A stretch of 13,420 bases of DNA from Deltaproteobacteria bacterium RIFCSPHIGHO2_02_FULL_40_11. GTDB taxonomy: Bacteria; Bdellovibrionota; JACOXK01; 2-02-FULL-40-11. This document shows positions 1 through 7,259 of the stretch, piece after piece. A program made the position numbers and the translations under genes. The stretch's first letter is position 1; every line of letters begins with the position of its first letter. The DNA is taken from positions 1 to 13,420 of the forward strand of contig MGRI01000040.1 of NCBI GenBank assembly GCA_001798105.1. Reading direction: 5' to 3'. The notes under the pieces are model-generated. The model saw nothing but the letters and a program-made list of their open reading frames with translations. It made no database searches and had not been told where the DNA came from.

Positions 1-1040
1 AACACAAAAGGAATAACTGGCAATACATACCTAGGTCCCCAGGCAGGATCTCCTCCATAGGCTGGATACATTGCATACCCCAGTAAATAACTGAAGCTTA
101 TTAAAGCAATGCAAATAGAAATCTGAAAATGGACCTTTTTAAAAAAGAAAAACCAAAACAAAGATAATAAAAGTAGGGGATTAAAAAGAAAAATACTTTT
201 TGTGGGGCTTACTAAAAAAACAGTGATTGCCTTCCAAAAAGTATTTTTTTCAAAAGCACTAACGATTGTTTTAAAAAAAGCATCAAAAACGAAAGGGTCT
301 AGATAAATCCAAAATATAAAAATAGCAGTACTACAGAAGCATAAAAAAGCATAAACATGCTTTAAAAATTGTTTTTTACCCTGCACTGTGGGGCTAGATT
401 GATATGCCCAATAGCCCATATAAACCCAAAGAGGGGATGTAACAAGAACCGTAAAACGTGTAAACCATGCACATAAAAATAAAACTATACTTAAATAAAA
501 AAAATGGTGCCTCCTGGTATGAATAAATTTATAAAAAACATAAAACGTAGCAAACACAAAAAAGGCAGCCTGCATATTGTCAAATACCGATTTGGAATAC
601 ACCCACATCATGGAACTGAAAGCCAAAGCAAGCGTTGTAATGAAAGAAATTTTTCTAGAATACCCTAATAGTAAAAGAAATTTAAAAAATAAAAGGCATA
701 ATCCTGCCGCAAAAAAACAATTTAGAAAATTTCCAAAAAGAAAACTGGCATTATATGCTTTTGGAAATATGTTCCCAAAAACGACCAGGGGAATAAAAGT
801 TATAATTTGGCCCCAATGAGCTGCTGGAAACTTTTCATGAGATTGCAACTCAACATCTGTATATGACTTAAAGTAAGAATATTGCCGAACATTTTTTACA
901 AAGGACTGCCCCGAAATTACAGATTTTGCTTTTTGATACCTGAGCCAGCCATCTAACACATCCACTCGATCAGAAGCTGTCAGAATATAGAAGCTTAAGA
1001 AAAAAGTGAAAATACAAAAACTAAATGCATATCTTTTCAA
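1..1040 (-). CDS. Polytopic membrane glycosyltransferase, GT-C fold (3' end outside window)
   Basis: Partial gene: 346 codons are present and the frame is still open at base 1. The protein has a short basic N-terminus (KRYAFSF), a first hydrophobic helix, then a loop with acidic residues (SDRVDVLD, about 23-30) and repeated hydrophobic helices. SPTKSIFLFNPLLLL (about 278-292) and YGGDPAWGPRYVLPVIPF (about 328-345) resemble conserved motifs of dolichyl-phosphate-mannose/ArnT-like bacterial membrane glycosyltransferases. Such enzymes move a sugar from a polyprenyl-phosphate donor to an envelope acceptor; the substrate here is unknown. Start: the frame has no ATG. TTG at 1040-1038 gives a good N-terminus, while the ATG at 1030 is out of frame and hits a stop after 11 codons. 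No clear ribosome binding site is seen. It begins 20 nt after the FecR gene stop, so it is probably co-transcribed and perhaps coupled. The family call is fairly firm, the start less so. Confidence 0.75.
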   Translation of the reverse strand, partial: MKRYAFSFCIFTFFLSFYILTASDRVDVLDGWLRYQKAKSVISGQSFVKNVRQYSYFKSYTDVELQSHEKFPAAHWGQIITFIPLVVFGNIFPKAYNASFLFGNFLNCFFAAGLCLLFFKFLLLLGYSRKISFITTLALAFSSMMWVYSKSVFDNMQAAFFVFATFYVFYKFIHTRRHHFFYLSIVLFLCAWFTRFTVLVTSPLWVYMGYWAYQSSPTVQGKKQFLKHVYAFLCFCSTAIFIFWIYLDPFVFDAFFKTIVSAFEKNTFWKAITVFLVSPTKSIFLFNPLLLLSLFWFFFFKKVHFQISICIALISFSYLLGYAMYPAYGGDPAWGPRYVLPVIPFV

Positions 1041-1060
1041 GTTTACAACATTAAAAGTAA

Positions 1061-1984
1061 TTATTCTGTAGGATCGGCGCCACCGCCACCGCCTTCCACC
1101 GTATTTTCTGAATTTTCGGTAGAATCATCAGCAGATTGAGCCGCTTCTGCGCTTGCCTGTGCAATCGCAAGTTCGACTATCGCAGCAGATTCTGCAGCAT
1201 TGGGTGCTTTTAAAGGAGCTGTTGAAGCTTTATCTACCGCGGATTGATTAGATGTGGTTGGTTTTTCTTTTTGAGGCACCTTCTTTTCTACATTATCTGC
1301 TACGAAATCTGCGGTGGGGATTTGTTTGAGCTGAAACTCTTGGGTCAGCGTATTCACCCTACATTCCACAGCTGCAGTAATATCAATCTGTCTCCCATCT
1401 GCCAAGTGAAGAATAGCTTTTGCACCTTCTGCCGGTGAAACCCAAAAGTGAACCTCCCCCCCCTCAACTGTCTTCTGTCGCACATCCTCATAATACATCC
1501 CCTGATACACAGTACCTCGAATGCCAATTGTGGTATTCGGATATTTAATTTGAACCTCATCTCCACCTTTAAGCCCTTTTGCAAATGCACGGATCATCCC
1601 TTTGCCATGCTCTGCGACAATTTTTCTACCTTTGTTCTTATCGACAAGCATTTTGGAGACTTTTAACGTTGAGTTTTCAAACACAAAAAAACTCACTTTA
1701 AAATCAATGCTTTTATCTTCAATGACAACACGCGTTGCACTATTGGGGCCGGTAACAATCCAATCGTCATAATACAATGCGTCATCCAGTTTTAATTTAA
1801 TCGTTTTGGCTTCGCGTGTAAGTTTGAGTTCTTCTACCAAGCCTGAAACCTCAATCACTTTTCCGGCGGGAACCAACGCGCTATACGTATTGTATTGTTT
1901 ATATAAGAGAACAGGTAACGAAATCGTTATAATCAGCGCCACCATGGTGAGAATGGAAATTTTTCCAAATTGATTGTGTTTCAT
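1061..1984 (-). CDS. Membrane-anchored FecR-domain protein
   Basis: 307 aa. One N-terminal membrane helix (about 8-28) anchors a periplasmic FecR-like domain (about 40-205). Family hallmarks are DDWIVTGPNSATRVVIEDKS (73-92) and TTIGIRGTVYQG (151-162), where other FecR domains have a pattern like 'TP.a.aaVRGT'. The tail from about 225 is low complexity: Lys/Pro/Ser, then an Ala-rich helix-like stretch (263-285), then acidic residues and five glycines just before the C-terminus. Classical FecR relays iron-siderophore signals to an ECF sigma factor, but no sigma factor or TonB receptor is nearby, so that role is not supported. The partner is more likely the TPR/barrel protein encoded 11 nt upstream. 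ATG start with AGGGGG 8 nt before it. It is the middle gene of a three-gene minus-strand operon. Confidence 0.75.
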   Translation of the reverse strand: MKHNQFGKISILTMVALIITISLPVLLYKQYNTYSALVPAGKVIEVSGLVEELKLTREAKTIKLKLDDALYYDDWIVTGPNSATRVVIEDKSIDFKVSFFVFENSTLKVSKMLVDKNKGRKIVAEHGKGMIRAFAKGLKGGDEVQIKYPNTTIGIRGTVYQGMYYEDVRQKTVEGGEVHFWVSPAEGAKAILHLADGRQIDITAAVECRVNTLTQEFQLKQIPTADFVADNVEKKVPQKEKPTTSNQSAVDKASTAPLKAPNAAESAAIVELAIAQASAEAAQSADDSTENSENTVEGGGGGADPTE

Positions 1985-1995
1985 CTGCTTACCCC

Positions 1996-3342
1996 CTAAA
2001 AGTTATAGAAAAGTTGTGTGTTAATCACAACATCGTTATAAGACGTTGTACTTGGCGTTGCGGTATTTCTTTTGAGCATGGAATTAATGCTACAGCCCAC
2101 CAAGTTTGGAAAGATTTTTACAAGGGTAATGCCATAGCCTTGATAAAAATCTCTTCTTGCATTTTGGTGTTCTGGGTATTTAGACCGTATGAGCTCTGCA
2201 CTTAAACTGGCTCTGGTTTTATACCAAAATGGAAAACCTGTTTTAAACGTAAATTGATGTTGCTCTAAATCGTAATTAATGCCATCCGCATTAAAGAGAT
2301 TTAAGTGATATCCCGCCGCCCAATCCATTTTCCAAAAGTGAAATCCCTCTTCCAAGCCCAATCCATACATAGCCCCATCTCGGCCAGTTGTTCCCCCTAA
2401 GCCTGATTTATAATCGTGGAATCCAAGCGTGGCATCCAACTTAATGTCATAAGAAGGGGAATAAATAAGATGCATCGAGGGATTGAACGTATATTTATTG
2501 GAAACTTGCTCTAAAACTCTTTTTCCATAAACCGTTTCCCCTTTTGTGCGCCCAGAATGGACCATGCCATATTCAAAAGGAAGTTTAAATTTCACACCTG
2601 TATTGCCCAGCGTCCAGGGGGAATTTAAAGCTGTCACCAAGCTATAACTCCACACATCAAATTTCCGATGTGTGGGATTAAAATAACGGAAACCATAAAG
2701 GGTATTATCGATGGTAAAGGTAGATCGTTTAAAGGCGCGCAGTGTATAGGTGGGTTTTAGCATCGCACTGATCCCCGTTCCGACATCTTCTTTAACGGTT
2801 GTATCGGAGCTTTCTCCTGTAATGCGATCTAAAGGCACGTTATTGTTATAGCCAAACCCCAAAGCTGAAAAGAGATTAAATTTTTTAACCTGTAAGTCTT
2901 TGGTGCGCTTTAAGAAAATTTTAGCTTTTTCGTTTAAGCCGGGAGAAAGATTGTCTTTTAAGGCCAAGTCTAAGTGGTGAATGGCTTCTTTTTTGAATCT
3001 TTTACCATAATAAGCGACTCCCATATAATAATGAATGTATCCTTTTTGCGCTTGGTCGAGTTTTAAGGCTTTTTGGAGCTCATCAATGGCACTATCCCAA
3101 AGGGCCATTTGATAAAAAGTAATGCCGCGATACAGGCGGGCTTTGGATTTTTCTGAATTGGTTTTGGCTTTTTTAAGGGCGTCTCCATAATAATCCAAGG
3201 CGTCTGAAAAATCAGCATTTTGCCACCTATTTAGCCCTTTATCTAAAAGATCTGCGTAGGATGCCTTCGATTCATTGGCATACGCAGGTTGAATCAAAAA
3301 AAATCCGATGATTAAAACAATAAACTTCTGATATCTCCTCAT
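1996..3342 (-). CDS. TPR protein with C-terminal outer-membrane beta-barrel
   Basis: 448 aa. A signal peptide ends near PAYA|NE (cleavage about 22/23). About three tetratricopeptide repeats follow (29-150), for example YADLLDKGLNRWQNADFSDA, the block from 66 and the GVAYYGKRFKKEAIHHLDLA block. From about 155 (FNLFSALGFGYNNNVPLD) to the end there are alternating aromatic/polar strands, and the last residue is Phe (LFYNF), the usual BamA-recognised end of outer-membrane barrels. The architecture recalls periplasmic-TPR/barrel proteins of the DUF560/Slam type, but I cannot assign it to that family. Start: ATG with a strong GAGGAGG at 3347-3353. A -35/-10 pair lies at 3390-3419, so it is the first gene of the operon with the FecR and glycosyltransferase genes. 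Likely role: an envelope assembly or export pore; substrate unknown. Confidence 0.7.
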   Translation of the reverse strand: MRRYQKFIVLIIGFFLIQPAYANESKASYADLLDKGLNRWQNADFSDALDYYGDALKKAKTNSEKSKARLYRGITFYQMALWDSAIDELQKALKLDQAQKGYIHYYMGVAYYGKRFKKEAIHHLDLALKDNLSPGLNEKAKIFLKRTKDLQVKKFNLFSALGFGYNNNVPLDRITGESSDTTVKEDVGTGISAMLKPTYTLRAFKRSTFTIDNTLYGFRYFNPTHRKFDVWSYSLVTALNSPWTLGNTGVKFKLPFEYGMVHSGRTKGETVYGKRVLEQVSNKYTFNPSMHLIYSPSYDIKLDATLGFHDYKSGLGGTTGRDGAMYGLGLEEGFHFWKMDWAAGYHLNLFNADGINYDLEQHQFTFKTGFPFWYKTRASLSAELIRSKYPEHQNARRDFYQGYGITLVKIFPNLVGCSINSMLKRNTATPSTTSYNDVVINTQLFYNF

Positions 3343-3389
3343 AAAGCCTCCTCGTTATACGTACACTCGAAAGAAAGAACCTTTTTCTC

Positions 3390-3419
3390 AGCATACGGAG
3401 TTTTAAAAACGAAAGTCAA
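3390..3419 (-). promoter_or_regulatory. Predicted sigma-70 promoter of the TPR/FecR/glycosyltransferase operon
   Basis: On the minus strand, TTGACT (3419-3414), an 18-nt spacer and TATGCT (3395-3390). Transcription would start near 3383, giving a leader of about 40 nt before the strong ribosome binding site and ATG at 3342. It sits in the 117-nt gap between divergent genes. No equally good promoter is seen for the plus-strand gene at 3460. Confidence 0.5.
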
Positions 3420-3459
3420 TAAAAATTGTGTTCTCGCGAAAGATACGTTAAAAAAGGAA

Positions 3460-4323
3460 ATGCGTTTTGTTTTGATTCTCACACTTTTTTGGATTCTCGC
3501 GCTTAGCGCGGGAATGACAAACAGCTTCGCGGGAGAAAACTGGACCTACAAATGGCTTCCCGAAGAAAAATATGTTTTTCCAGCCATGATTGCAGATCCC
3601 TGGGAAACGCAGTGTTGGATTTCGTTTAATCATAATTATAAACAATATGGAAAGATTGGAACGCGGGTTCCGCTGTACCAAGCAAAGCTTCAGGTGGATC
3701 CCCCGCTTTCGCGGGGGATGACAGCGTCCGAAATTGTACAACTGGGGGTTGACCTTTTGGTTTTTGAGTCCATGCGGTACCGGAAAGCAGAAGGCGGCGG
3801 ATTTGATTTAGATACCGCAGACACAAAGTTTGGGGCCCATTTGGAATGGGACTTAAATGGAGATTGGTTTTTTCGGTTTTTAGCAGGGCATATTAGCGCC
3901 CACCTTGCCGATGGCCTCTTGAATGATAAAACCAAACAATCTTATAGTCGAGAATACCTTCAATGGGCTGTAGCCAAAAAGTACACTTATTTTACGCCTT
4001 ATTTTAGTTTTCATAATATTTTCTCCCAACGTCATCCCAAAGAATATGAAGGCCAAAACTTTTTTATCTTTCAATGGGGGGGCGAAGCCTTTTTACCGCT
4101 TGTTTCAGACAAAGTATCTTTATTTGTTGCTGGCGATTTCCAAAGTCGGGAAGAATACAGCTGGAATGTAAACCAAGCCTATATGACAGGCTTTCGGTTC
4201 AATGGAACACATGCTGAGCCCTTTCGCCTTTTGTTTCATTATTACCGCGGCTTTGATCCCAGAGGCGAATTTTACAATGAAAAAGTAGAAGTGTGGGGCT
4301 TTGGGCTGCAGCGGGCTATTTAA
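3460..4323 (+). CDS. DUF1207-like exported protein
   Basis: 287 aa with a signal peptide (MRFVLILTLF..., probable cleavage after NSFA, about 24). MIADPWET (43-50), RVPLYQ (69-74), VQLGVDLLVFE (93-103), HISAHLADGLL (about 144-154), YSREYLQWA and a closing block with YYRGFDPRGEFY then WGFGLQ match what I remember of DUF1207 proteins ('..LADPR..', 'SSHLGDE', 'YY.G..P.GQFY'). These are exported proteins with barrel-like aromatic strands and unknown function. Two palindromic repeats are translated in frame: residues 11-20 inside the signal peptide and residues 79-88 between RVPLYQ and VQLGV. Both spell ...GMT. AAAAGGAA directly before the ATG is an unusually close ribosome binding site. The stop codon directly abuts that of the convergent lipoprotein gene. 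The domain call rests on motif memory. Confidence 0.65.
   Translation: MRFVLILTLFWILALSAGMTNSFAGENWTYKWLPEEKYVFPAMIADPWETQCWISFNHNYKQYGKIGTRVPLYQAKLQVDPPLSRGMTASEIVQLGVDLLVFESMRYRKAEGGGFDLDTADTKFGAHLEWDLNGDWFFRFLAGHISAHLADGLLNDKTKQSYSREYLQWAVAKKYTYFTPYFSFHNIFSQRHPKEYEGQNFFIFQWGGEAFLPLVSDKVSLFVAGDFQSREEYSWNVNQAYMTGFRFNGTHAEPFRLLFHYYRGFDPRGEFYNEKVEVWGFGLQRAI
3491..3519 (+). repeat. Palindromic REP-like repeat, copy A (inside signal-peptide codons)
   Basis: A 10-bp stem (ATTCTCGCGC / GCGCGGGAAT, with one T-G pair) and a 3-nt loop, preceded by GG and followed by GACA. It has the same layout as copies B and C: GG-palindrome-(G)ATGACA. It encodes residues 11-20 (WILALSAGMT) of the DUF1207-like protein and supplies part of the hydrophobic core of its signal peptide. 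Confidence 0.65.
3696..3723 (+). repeat. Palindromic REP-like repeat, copy B (inside coding sequence)
   Basis: ATCCCCCGC / GCGGGGGAT form a perfect 9-bp stem around a 4-nt TTTC loop, followed by GACA. The core matches the widespread bacterial 'TGTCATCCCCGCGAAAGCGGGGATCC' repeat type. It is read in frame as residues 79-88 (VDPPLSRGMT) of the DUF1207-like protein, just where two recognisable conserved blocks are separated by extra sequence. Confidence 0.75.
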
Positions 4324-5625
4324 TTACTTGCGCTTGGGTTTTGCGCGCCGGGGCAACGTGTATTGCTTTAAATCATCTGCATAAAGTACAAGCTTATCCA
4401 ATCCAGCTGCTTTCTTAAAAAATTCTATCGCTTTGGGATTTTCATTCAGCGCAATGTAATTTTGCCCTAAATAAAAATATATTTCTGCTAAATCGAGCTT
4501 AATCCCCGTTGGGGCATATTCCATTGCAGAAGAAAACGCTAAAATAGAATCCTGATATCTTTTTTGTTGATGGTAAAGCATGCCCTCCAAATGCGGAATA
4601 TAAAAATTCACCCAAAGTTCCTTTTTTTCAGGATGATCTGAGGCTTCAATCATTTTTCGAACTTCTGTGAGGTACCCTGCTACCTCTTCTAAGTTTTGTT
4701 TTCGATACAAATAAAGATAGCTCAGCTCCATATAAGCTTGCTCATCGTGAGGATTATTTTTAATAATCGCTTGATATTCCGTTTGCGCTTGCAAAAAATG
4801 ATCTGCTGCTTTTTTATGATTTTTCAAAAGATCATAGGCAATTCCCGAATACAAATGCACCGAAGGGCCTGCCGCTTCAAACTCTTGGGCTTTTAAAAAA
4901 TATTCAATGGCTTGCTTTGCTTTTCCCTGCCATAAAAATGCCATCGCAACATTCATATAGGGTTCCCAAGACTCTGGCTTTTCTTGAATCATAGAAAAAG
5001 AAAGTTTTTCGGCCTCTCCATACCGACCTGTTGCCAAATAACAATAGCTTAAAGCCAGTTTTCGCCAAAAAAGCATTTTTTCAGAATTTAAAAGCTTGGC
5101 AGATTCATAAGCGGTAAGGGCTTTTTCATAATCGCCAGCCAAATAGGCGTCATACGCTTGGTCGTAGAGAACATCGATTTTCTTTTCTAACGTTTGAGCA
5201 CGTTCAATTTCCTTGGCAATGACATCTTCATCCATTTTCTCTTCTTCCAAAACAGCTTGCTGGGCTTCCTCAACGTCTTGGGGCGTTTCAGTTTCTTCTG
5301 TGGAGATTCCTTCTTCTTGTTGCGGTGCCTCCACCGTTTGGGGCTCTTCTGTTTTCTCCCCCTGCAACGTCGCACACCCCACCATTAGAATAAGTGCTAG
5401 AAGACAACTTAGGTCCTTTATGCTGAATCTGATTTTTTTTCCAAAAGGACGCTTCTGTAAATTAATTTGAAGGCCGTCTCGGAGGGCGAGCGGGCATGGT
5501 TCGAGCGAAGCTCGAGAGCGAGCCCGAGAGCCGAGCGGCAAATTTCTCGCAGGGAAATTTGACCGCGTGCCTGAAAATTGATTTACAGAAGCGTCCTTTT
5601 GAAACAGCATAGATGTACTTAGCAT
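4324..5625 (-). CDS. TPR-repeat lipoprotein with a MITE-interrupted signal region
   Basis: 433 aa from this ATG. LLALILMVGC is a textbook lipobox with Cys84 as the lipidated residue. An acidic Glu/Gln-rich linker (about 88-145) and at least six TPR-like units (about 152-425) follow, for example AYDAYLAGDYEKALTAYESA, YSGIAYDLLKNHKKAADHFL and IYFYLGQNYIALNENPKAIE, then a basic tail (PRRAKPKRK). Probable role: a periplasmic scaffold on the outer membrane; partner unknown. Residues 9-61 are encoded by an inserted 160-bp element, so the lipobox is about 80 residues in instead of about 20. Without the insert the start would read MLSTSMLF-GKKIRFSIKDL then the hydrophobic core, a normal lipoprotein signal. 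Start choice: ATG 5625 has AGG 6 nt upstream; ATG 5610 and TTG 5664 are alternatives. No start codon lies in frame between the element and the lipobox. Confidence 0.75.
   Translation of the reverse strand: MLSTSMLFQKDASVNQFSGTRSNFPARNLPLGSRARSRASLEPCPLALRDGLQINLQKRPFGKKIRFSIKDLSCLLALILMVGCATLQGEKTEEPQTVEAPQQEEGISTEETETPQDVEEAQQAVLEEEKMDEDVIAKEIERAQTLEKKIDVLYDQAYDAYLAGDYEKALTAYESAKLLNSEKMLFWRKLALSYCYLATGRYGEAEKLSFSMIQEKPESWEPYMNVAMAFLWQGKAKQAIEYFLKAQEFEAAGPSVHLYSGIAYDLLKNHKKAADHFLQAQTEYQAIIKNNPHDEQAYMELSYLYLYRKQNLEEVAGYLTEVRKMIEASDHPEKKELWVNFYIPHLEGMLYHQQKRYQDSILAFSSAMEYAPTGIKLDLAEIYFYLGQNYIALNENPKAIEFFKKAAGLDKLVLYADDLKQYTLPRRAKPKRK
5442..5468 (+). repeat. Left terminal inverted repeat of the 160-bp element
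   Basis: Starts CAAAAGGACGCTTCTGTAAA and ends TTAATTT. It pairs with 5575-5601 at 26 of 27 positions. Confidence 0.8.
5501..5515. repeat. Inner hairpin 1 of the 160-bp element
   Basis: TCGAGC-GAA-GCTCGA, a perfect 6-bp stem with a 3-nt loop. It is nested inside further complementary blocks: GGGC/GCCC and CTCGG/CCGAG on either side. Confidence 0.6.
5535..5566. repeat. Inner hairpin 2 of the 160-bp element
   Basis: GCGG-CAAATTTC, a 7-nt loop (TCGCAGG), then GAAATTTG-A-CCGC: a 12-bp stem with one bulged A. With hairpin 1, it gives the element a strongly folded interior. Confidence 0.6.
5575..5601 (-). repeat. Right terminal inverted repeat of the 160-bp element
   Basis: Reverse complement of the left terminal repeat with one mismatch (C for T after CTGTAAAT). 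Confidence 0.8.
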
Positions 5626-5649
5626 AAAAGACCTATTGTCAGAATTCAA
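5621..5649 (-). promoter_or_regulatory. Possible promoter of the TPR lipoprotein gene
   Basis: On the minus strand, TTGAAT (5649-5644), a 17-nt spacer and TATGCT (5626-5621), the same -10 hexamer as the promoter at 3390. Transcription would start near 5614, a few bases before ATG 5610. That would make the mRNA nearly leaderless and favour 5610 as start. It is a weak match in AT-rich DNA. Confidence 0.3.
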
Positions 5650-5671
5650 TGCAAATGTTACCAAAACGTAA

Positions 5672-6601
5672 ATGCGGATCTTTCATTCGTCATTTGAGAT
5701 TAAAAAACCATTTAAAAACCCTGTGGTAGCCATTGGAAACTTTGATGGGGTTCATCTCGGGCATCAAAAAATCTTTAAACATGTCATTCAAGAAGCCCAA
5801 AAAAAAGGCGGAACTTCCATTGTCTATACTTTTCATCCCCATCCCTCTTGTGTCATTCATCCAGAAACCTGTGAGCCGCAAATTCACTCCCTTGAAACGC
5901 GCCTCAAGCTCATTGAAGAAGCTGGGATTGATGTAACGGTTGTTGAAAACTTTAACCGAGAATTTTCGGAAAAATCCGCCCATCAGTTTTTTGAAGAAGT
6001 TATCTTGGAAAATTTAAAAACGAAGGTTTTATTTGTAGGATTCAATTTCTTTTTTGGAAAAGCAAGAGCAGGTAATACCGAACTTTTAAAAACGCTCTGT
6101 AAAAGTCATGGTATTGAAATGCATATCATGCCGCCATTCAAAATGGAGGAGGAGGTTGTGAGCTCTTCTAAAATTCGTCATTTTCTGAAAGAAGGAAATA
6201 TTCACAAAGCCAATGAATTTTTGGGGCGCTCTTTCTTTTTAGACGGCCTTACCATAAAAGGTGTGGGACGCGGCCATAAGCTTGGCATTCCCACAGCGAA
6301 TCTTCAAACCCAAGCAGAAATTATTCCCAAAGAAGGCGTCTACATTACATTTGCAGAATATAAAGGCAAAAAATACAAAAGTGTCACCAACGTAGGCCAC
6401 GCCCCTACTTTTAAAGACGAAAAACCCAGTTCCATTGAAACGCATTTATTGGACTGGGATAAAGATATTTATGGCGAATCTTTTCGGCTTCATTTTTTGG
6501 AATGGATTCGTGAGATCAAAAAATTTCCTTCTGCTGAAACGCTCGTAAAACAAATTCAAAAAGACATTCAAACCGCAAAGGACTATTTCACTCGGATGTA
6601 A
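5672..6601 (+). CDS. ribF: Bifunctional riboflavin kinase / FMN adenylyltransferase
   Basis: 309 aa, the usual length. It phosphorylates riboflavin to FMN and adenylates FMN to FAD in the cytoplasm. N-terminal nucleotidyltransferase domain: GNFDGVHLGH (22-31, the HxGH-type ATP site), TFHPHP (53-58), VGFNFFFGKARAGN (122-135, usually VGxDFRFG) and SSSKIR (164-169). C-terminal riboflavin kinase domain: KGVGRGHKLGIPTAN (196-210, nucleotide and Mg site), TNVGHAPTF (239-247) and ETHLLDWDKDIYG (256-268, containing the catalytic Glu256). It lies alone on the plus strand between two minus-strand genes. There is no convincing ribosome binding site before the ATG and no FMN riboswitch-like structure upstream. 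Its last 14 nt overlap the end of the convergent nucleotidyltransferase gene. Confidence 0.97.
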   Translation: MRIFHSSFEIKKPFKNPVVAIGNFDGVHLGHQKIFKHVIQEAQKKGGTSIVYTFHPHPSCVIHPETCEPQIHSLETRLKLIEEAGIDVTVVENFNREFSEKSAHQFFEEVILENLKTKVLFVGFNFFFGKARAGNTELLKTLCKSHGIEMHIMPPFKMEEEVVSSSKIRHFLKEGNIHKANEFLGRSFFLDGLTIKGVGRGHKLGIPTANLQTQAEIIPKEGVYITFAEYKGKKYKSVTNVGHAPTFKDEKPSSIETHLLDWDKDIYGESFRLHFLEWIREIKKFPSAETLVKQIQKDIQTAKDYFTRM

Positions 6602-7259
6602 TTGCATTTTCCAAATCCAATACAAATTGCTTCACATGCTTTTTGAAAAACGCTTTAATGGTTTCCCATTCAACATCACACTTGTTTTTATAATTGGGGT
6701 CCGGGTCCATCTGGGCATCAGAAAAATAAACCAAAGATTTTCCAATTTGAAGGGGATTCACGCGTTCTTTGCCAAAACGTTGCATGGCCATCGAAGCAAT
6801 TTGATGAAAGGGAACAGATTTTAGAATGAAATATAAATCCACAAAATCTCTTTTTGTCCCTCTTTGATAAATGGCAATGAGTTTCATTGCAGCAATATCT
6901 AAAATGCCCGAAATTTTCACTGTTTGATACGTTTGAATGGTATCTAAAAAAGGATATGGATATACAAACAAAGAAAATTTAATCCCATTTATTTTAGCTA
7001 AAAAAGTGCCTTGAGATTCTGAAAGTGTTTCAAGTTTTAATTTTGTTTTTTTTATTTTTTGGATCAATTGTTCTGAATTAAACTCCAAAGATGTAAAAAA
7101 ATCTAAATCTACGGATACACGATGCCCTATTTGTAAGGCCAGCGCAGTTCCACCGGCCAAAATAGCCTGATAAGGAATTAAAATGGGTGCTACTTGTTTT
7201 AAAAGGCCCCATCCTTCTTTTGGAAAACATTCTTTGTGAATTTTAAACTGTGGTGTCAT
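6588..7259 (-). CDS. AbiEii/AbiGii-family nucleotidyltransferase (putative toxin)
   Basis: 223 aa from ATG 7259. The nucleotidyltransferase core is ILAGGTALALQIGHRVSVDLDFF: the GGT motif (36-38) followed by HRxSxDLDF (46-54), whose aspartates bind metal. A second conserved block, DIAAMKLIAIYQRGTKRDFVDLY (121-143), with K126, K136, RD and DLY, is typical of the AbiEii/DUF1814 family. Members act as toxins of type IV-like toxin-antitoxin or abortive infection pairs, modifying RNA with nucleotides; activity here is inferred. Start: ATG 7259 overlaps the upstream TGA as ATGA, a classic coupling junction. A TTG at 7283 would add eight residues and is less likely. Its partner is the small upstream gene. 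The 3' end overlaps ribF by 14 nt. Confidence 0.8.
   Translation of the reverse strand: MTPQFKIHKECFPKEGWGLLKQVAPILIPYQAILAGGTALALQIGHRVSVDLDFFTSLEFNSEQLIQKIKKTKLKLETLSESQGTFLAKINGIKFSLFVYPYPFLDTIQTYQTVKISGILDIAAMKLIAIYQRGTKRDFVDLYFILKSVPFHQIASMAMQRFGKERVNPLQIGKSLVYFSDAQMDPDPNYKNKCDVEWETIKAFFKKHVKQFVLDLENAITSE

Larger units (their letters stand above)
5442..5601. mobile_element. MITE-like non-autonomous element, 160 bp
   Basis: Both ends carry the same sequence in inverted orientation: CAAAAGGACGCTTCTGTAAAT, then T or C, then AATTT (27 bp, one mismatch), followed by imperfect AGGC. The interior is GC-rich and full of hairpins, unlike its AT-rich surroundings. No transposase is encoded and no clear target-site duplication is seen at the flanks. 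The element is open in the lipoprotein frame (53 codons). Family unknown. Confidence 0.75.

Noticed and set aside
577..819. Plus-strand open frame of 80 codons
   Set aside because: It lies opposite the glycosyltransferase gene, whose frame is continuous across it and carries recognisable family motifs.
1028..1030. ATG as start of the glycosyltransferase gene
   Set aside because: It is out of frame: it reaches TAA after 11 codons. The membrane protein frame is entered from TTG 1040.
1081..1100. CCACCGCC tandem pattern as a regulatory repeat
   Set aside because: It is simply the five-glycine codon run at the end of the FecR-domain protein.
3448..3741. Minus-strand frame with CHPPRKRG and CHSRAKRENP segments
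   Set aside because: These are the reverse translations of palindromic repeats A and B, not a gene; the plus-strand frame has a signal peptide and family motifs.
5662..5664. TTG as start of the TPR lipoprotein gene
   Set aside because: TTG without a ribosome binding site, only 7 nt from the divergent ribF start; ATG 5625 or 5610 is more plausible.
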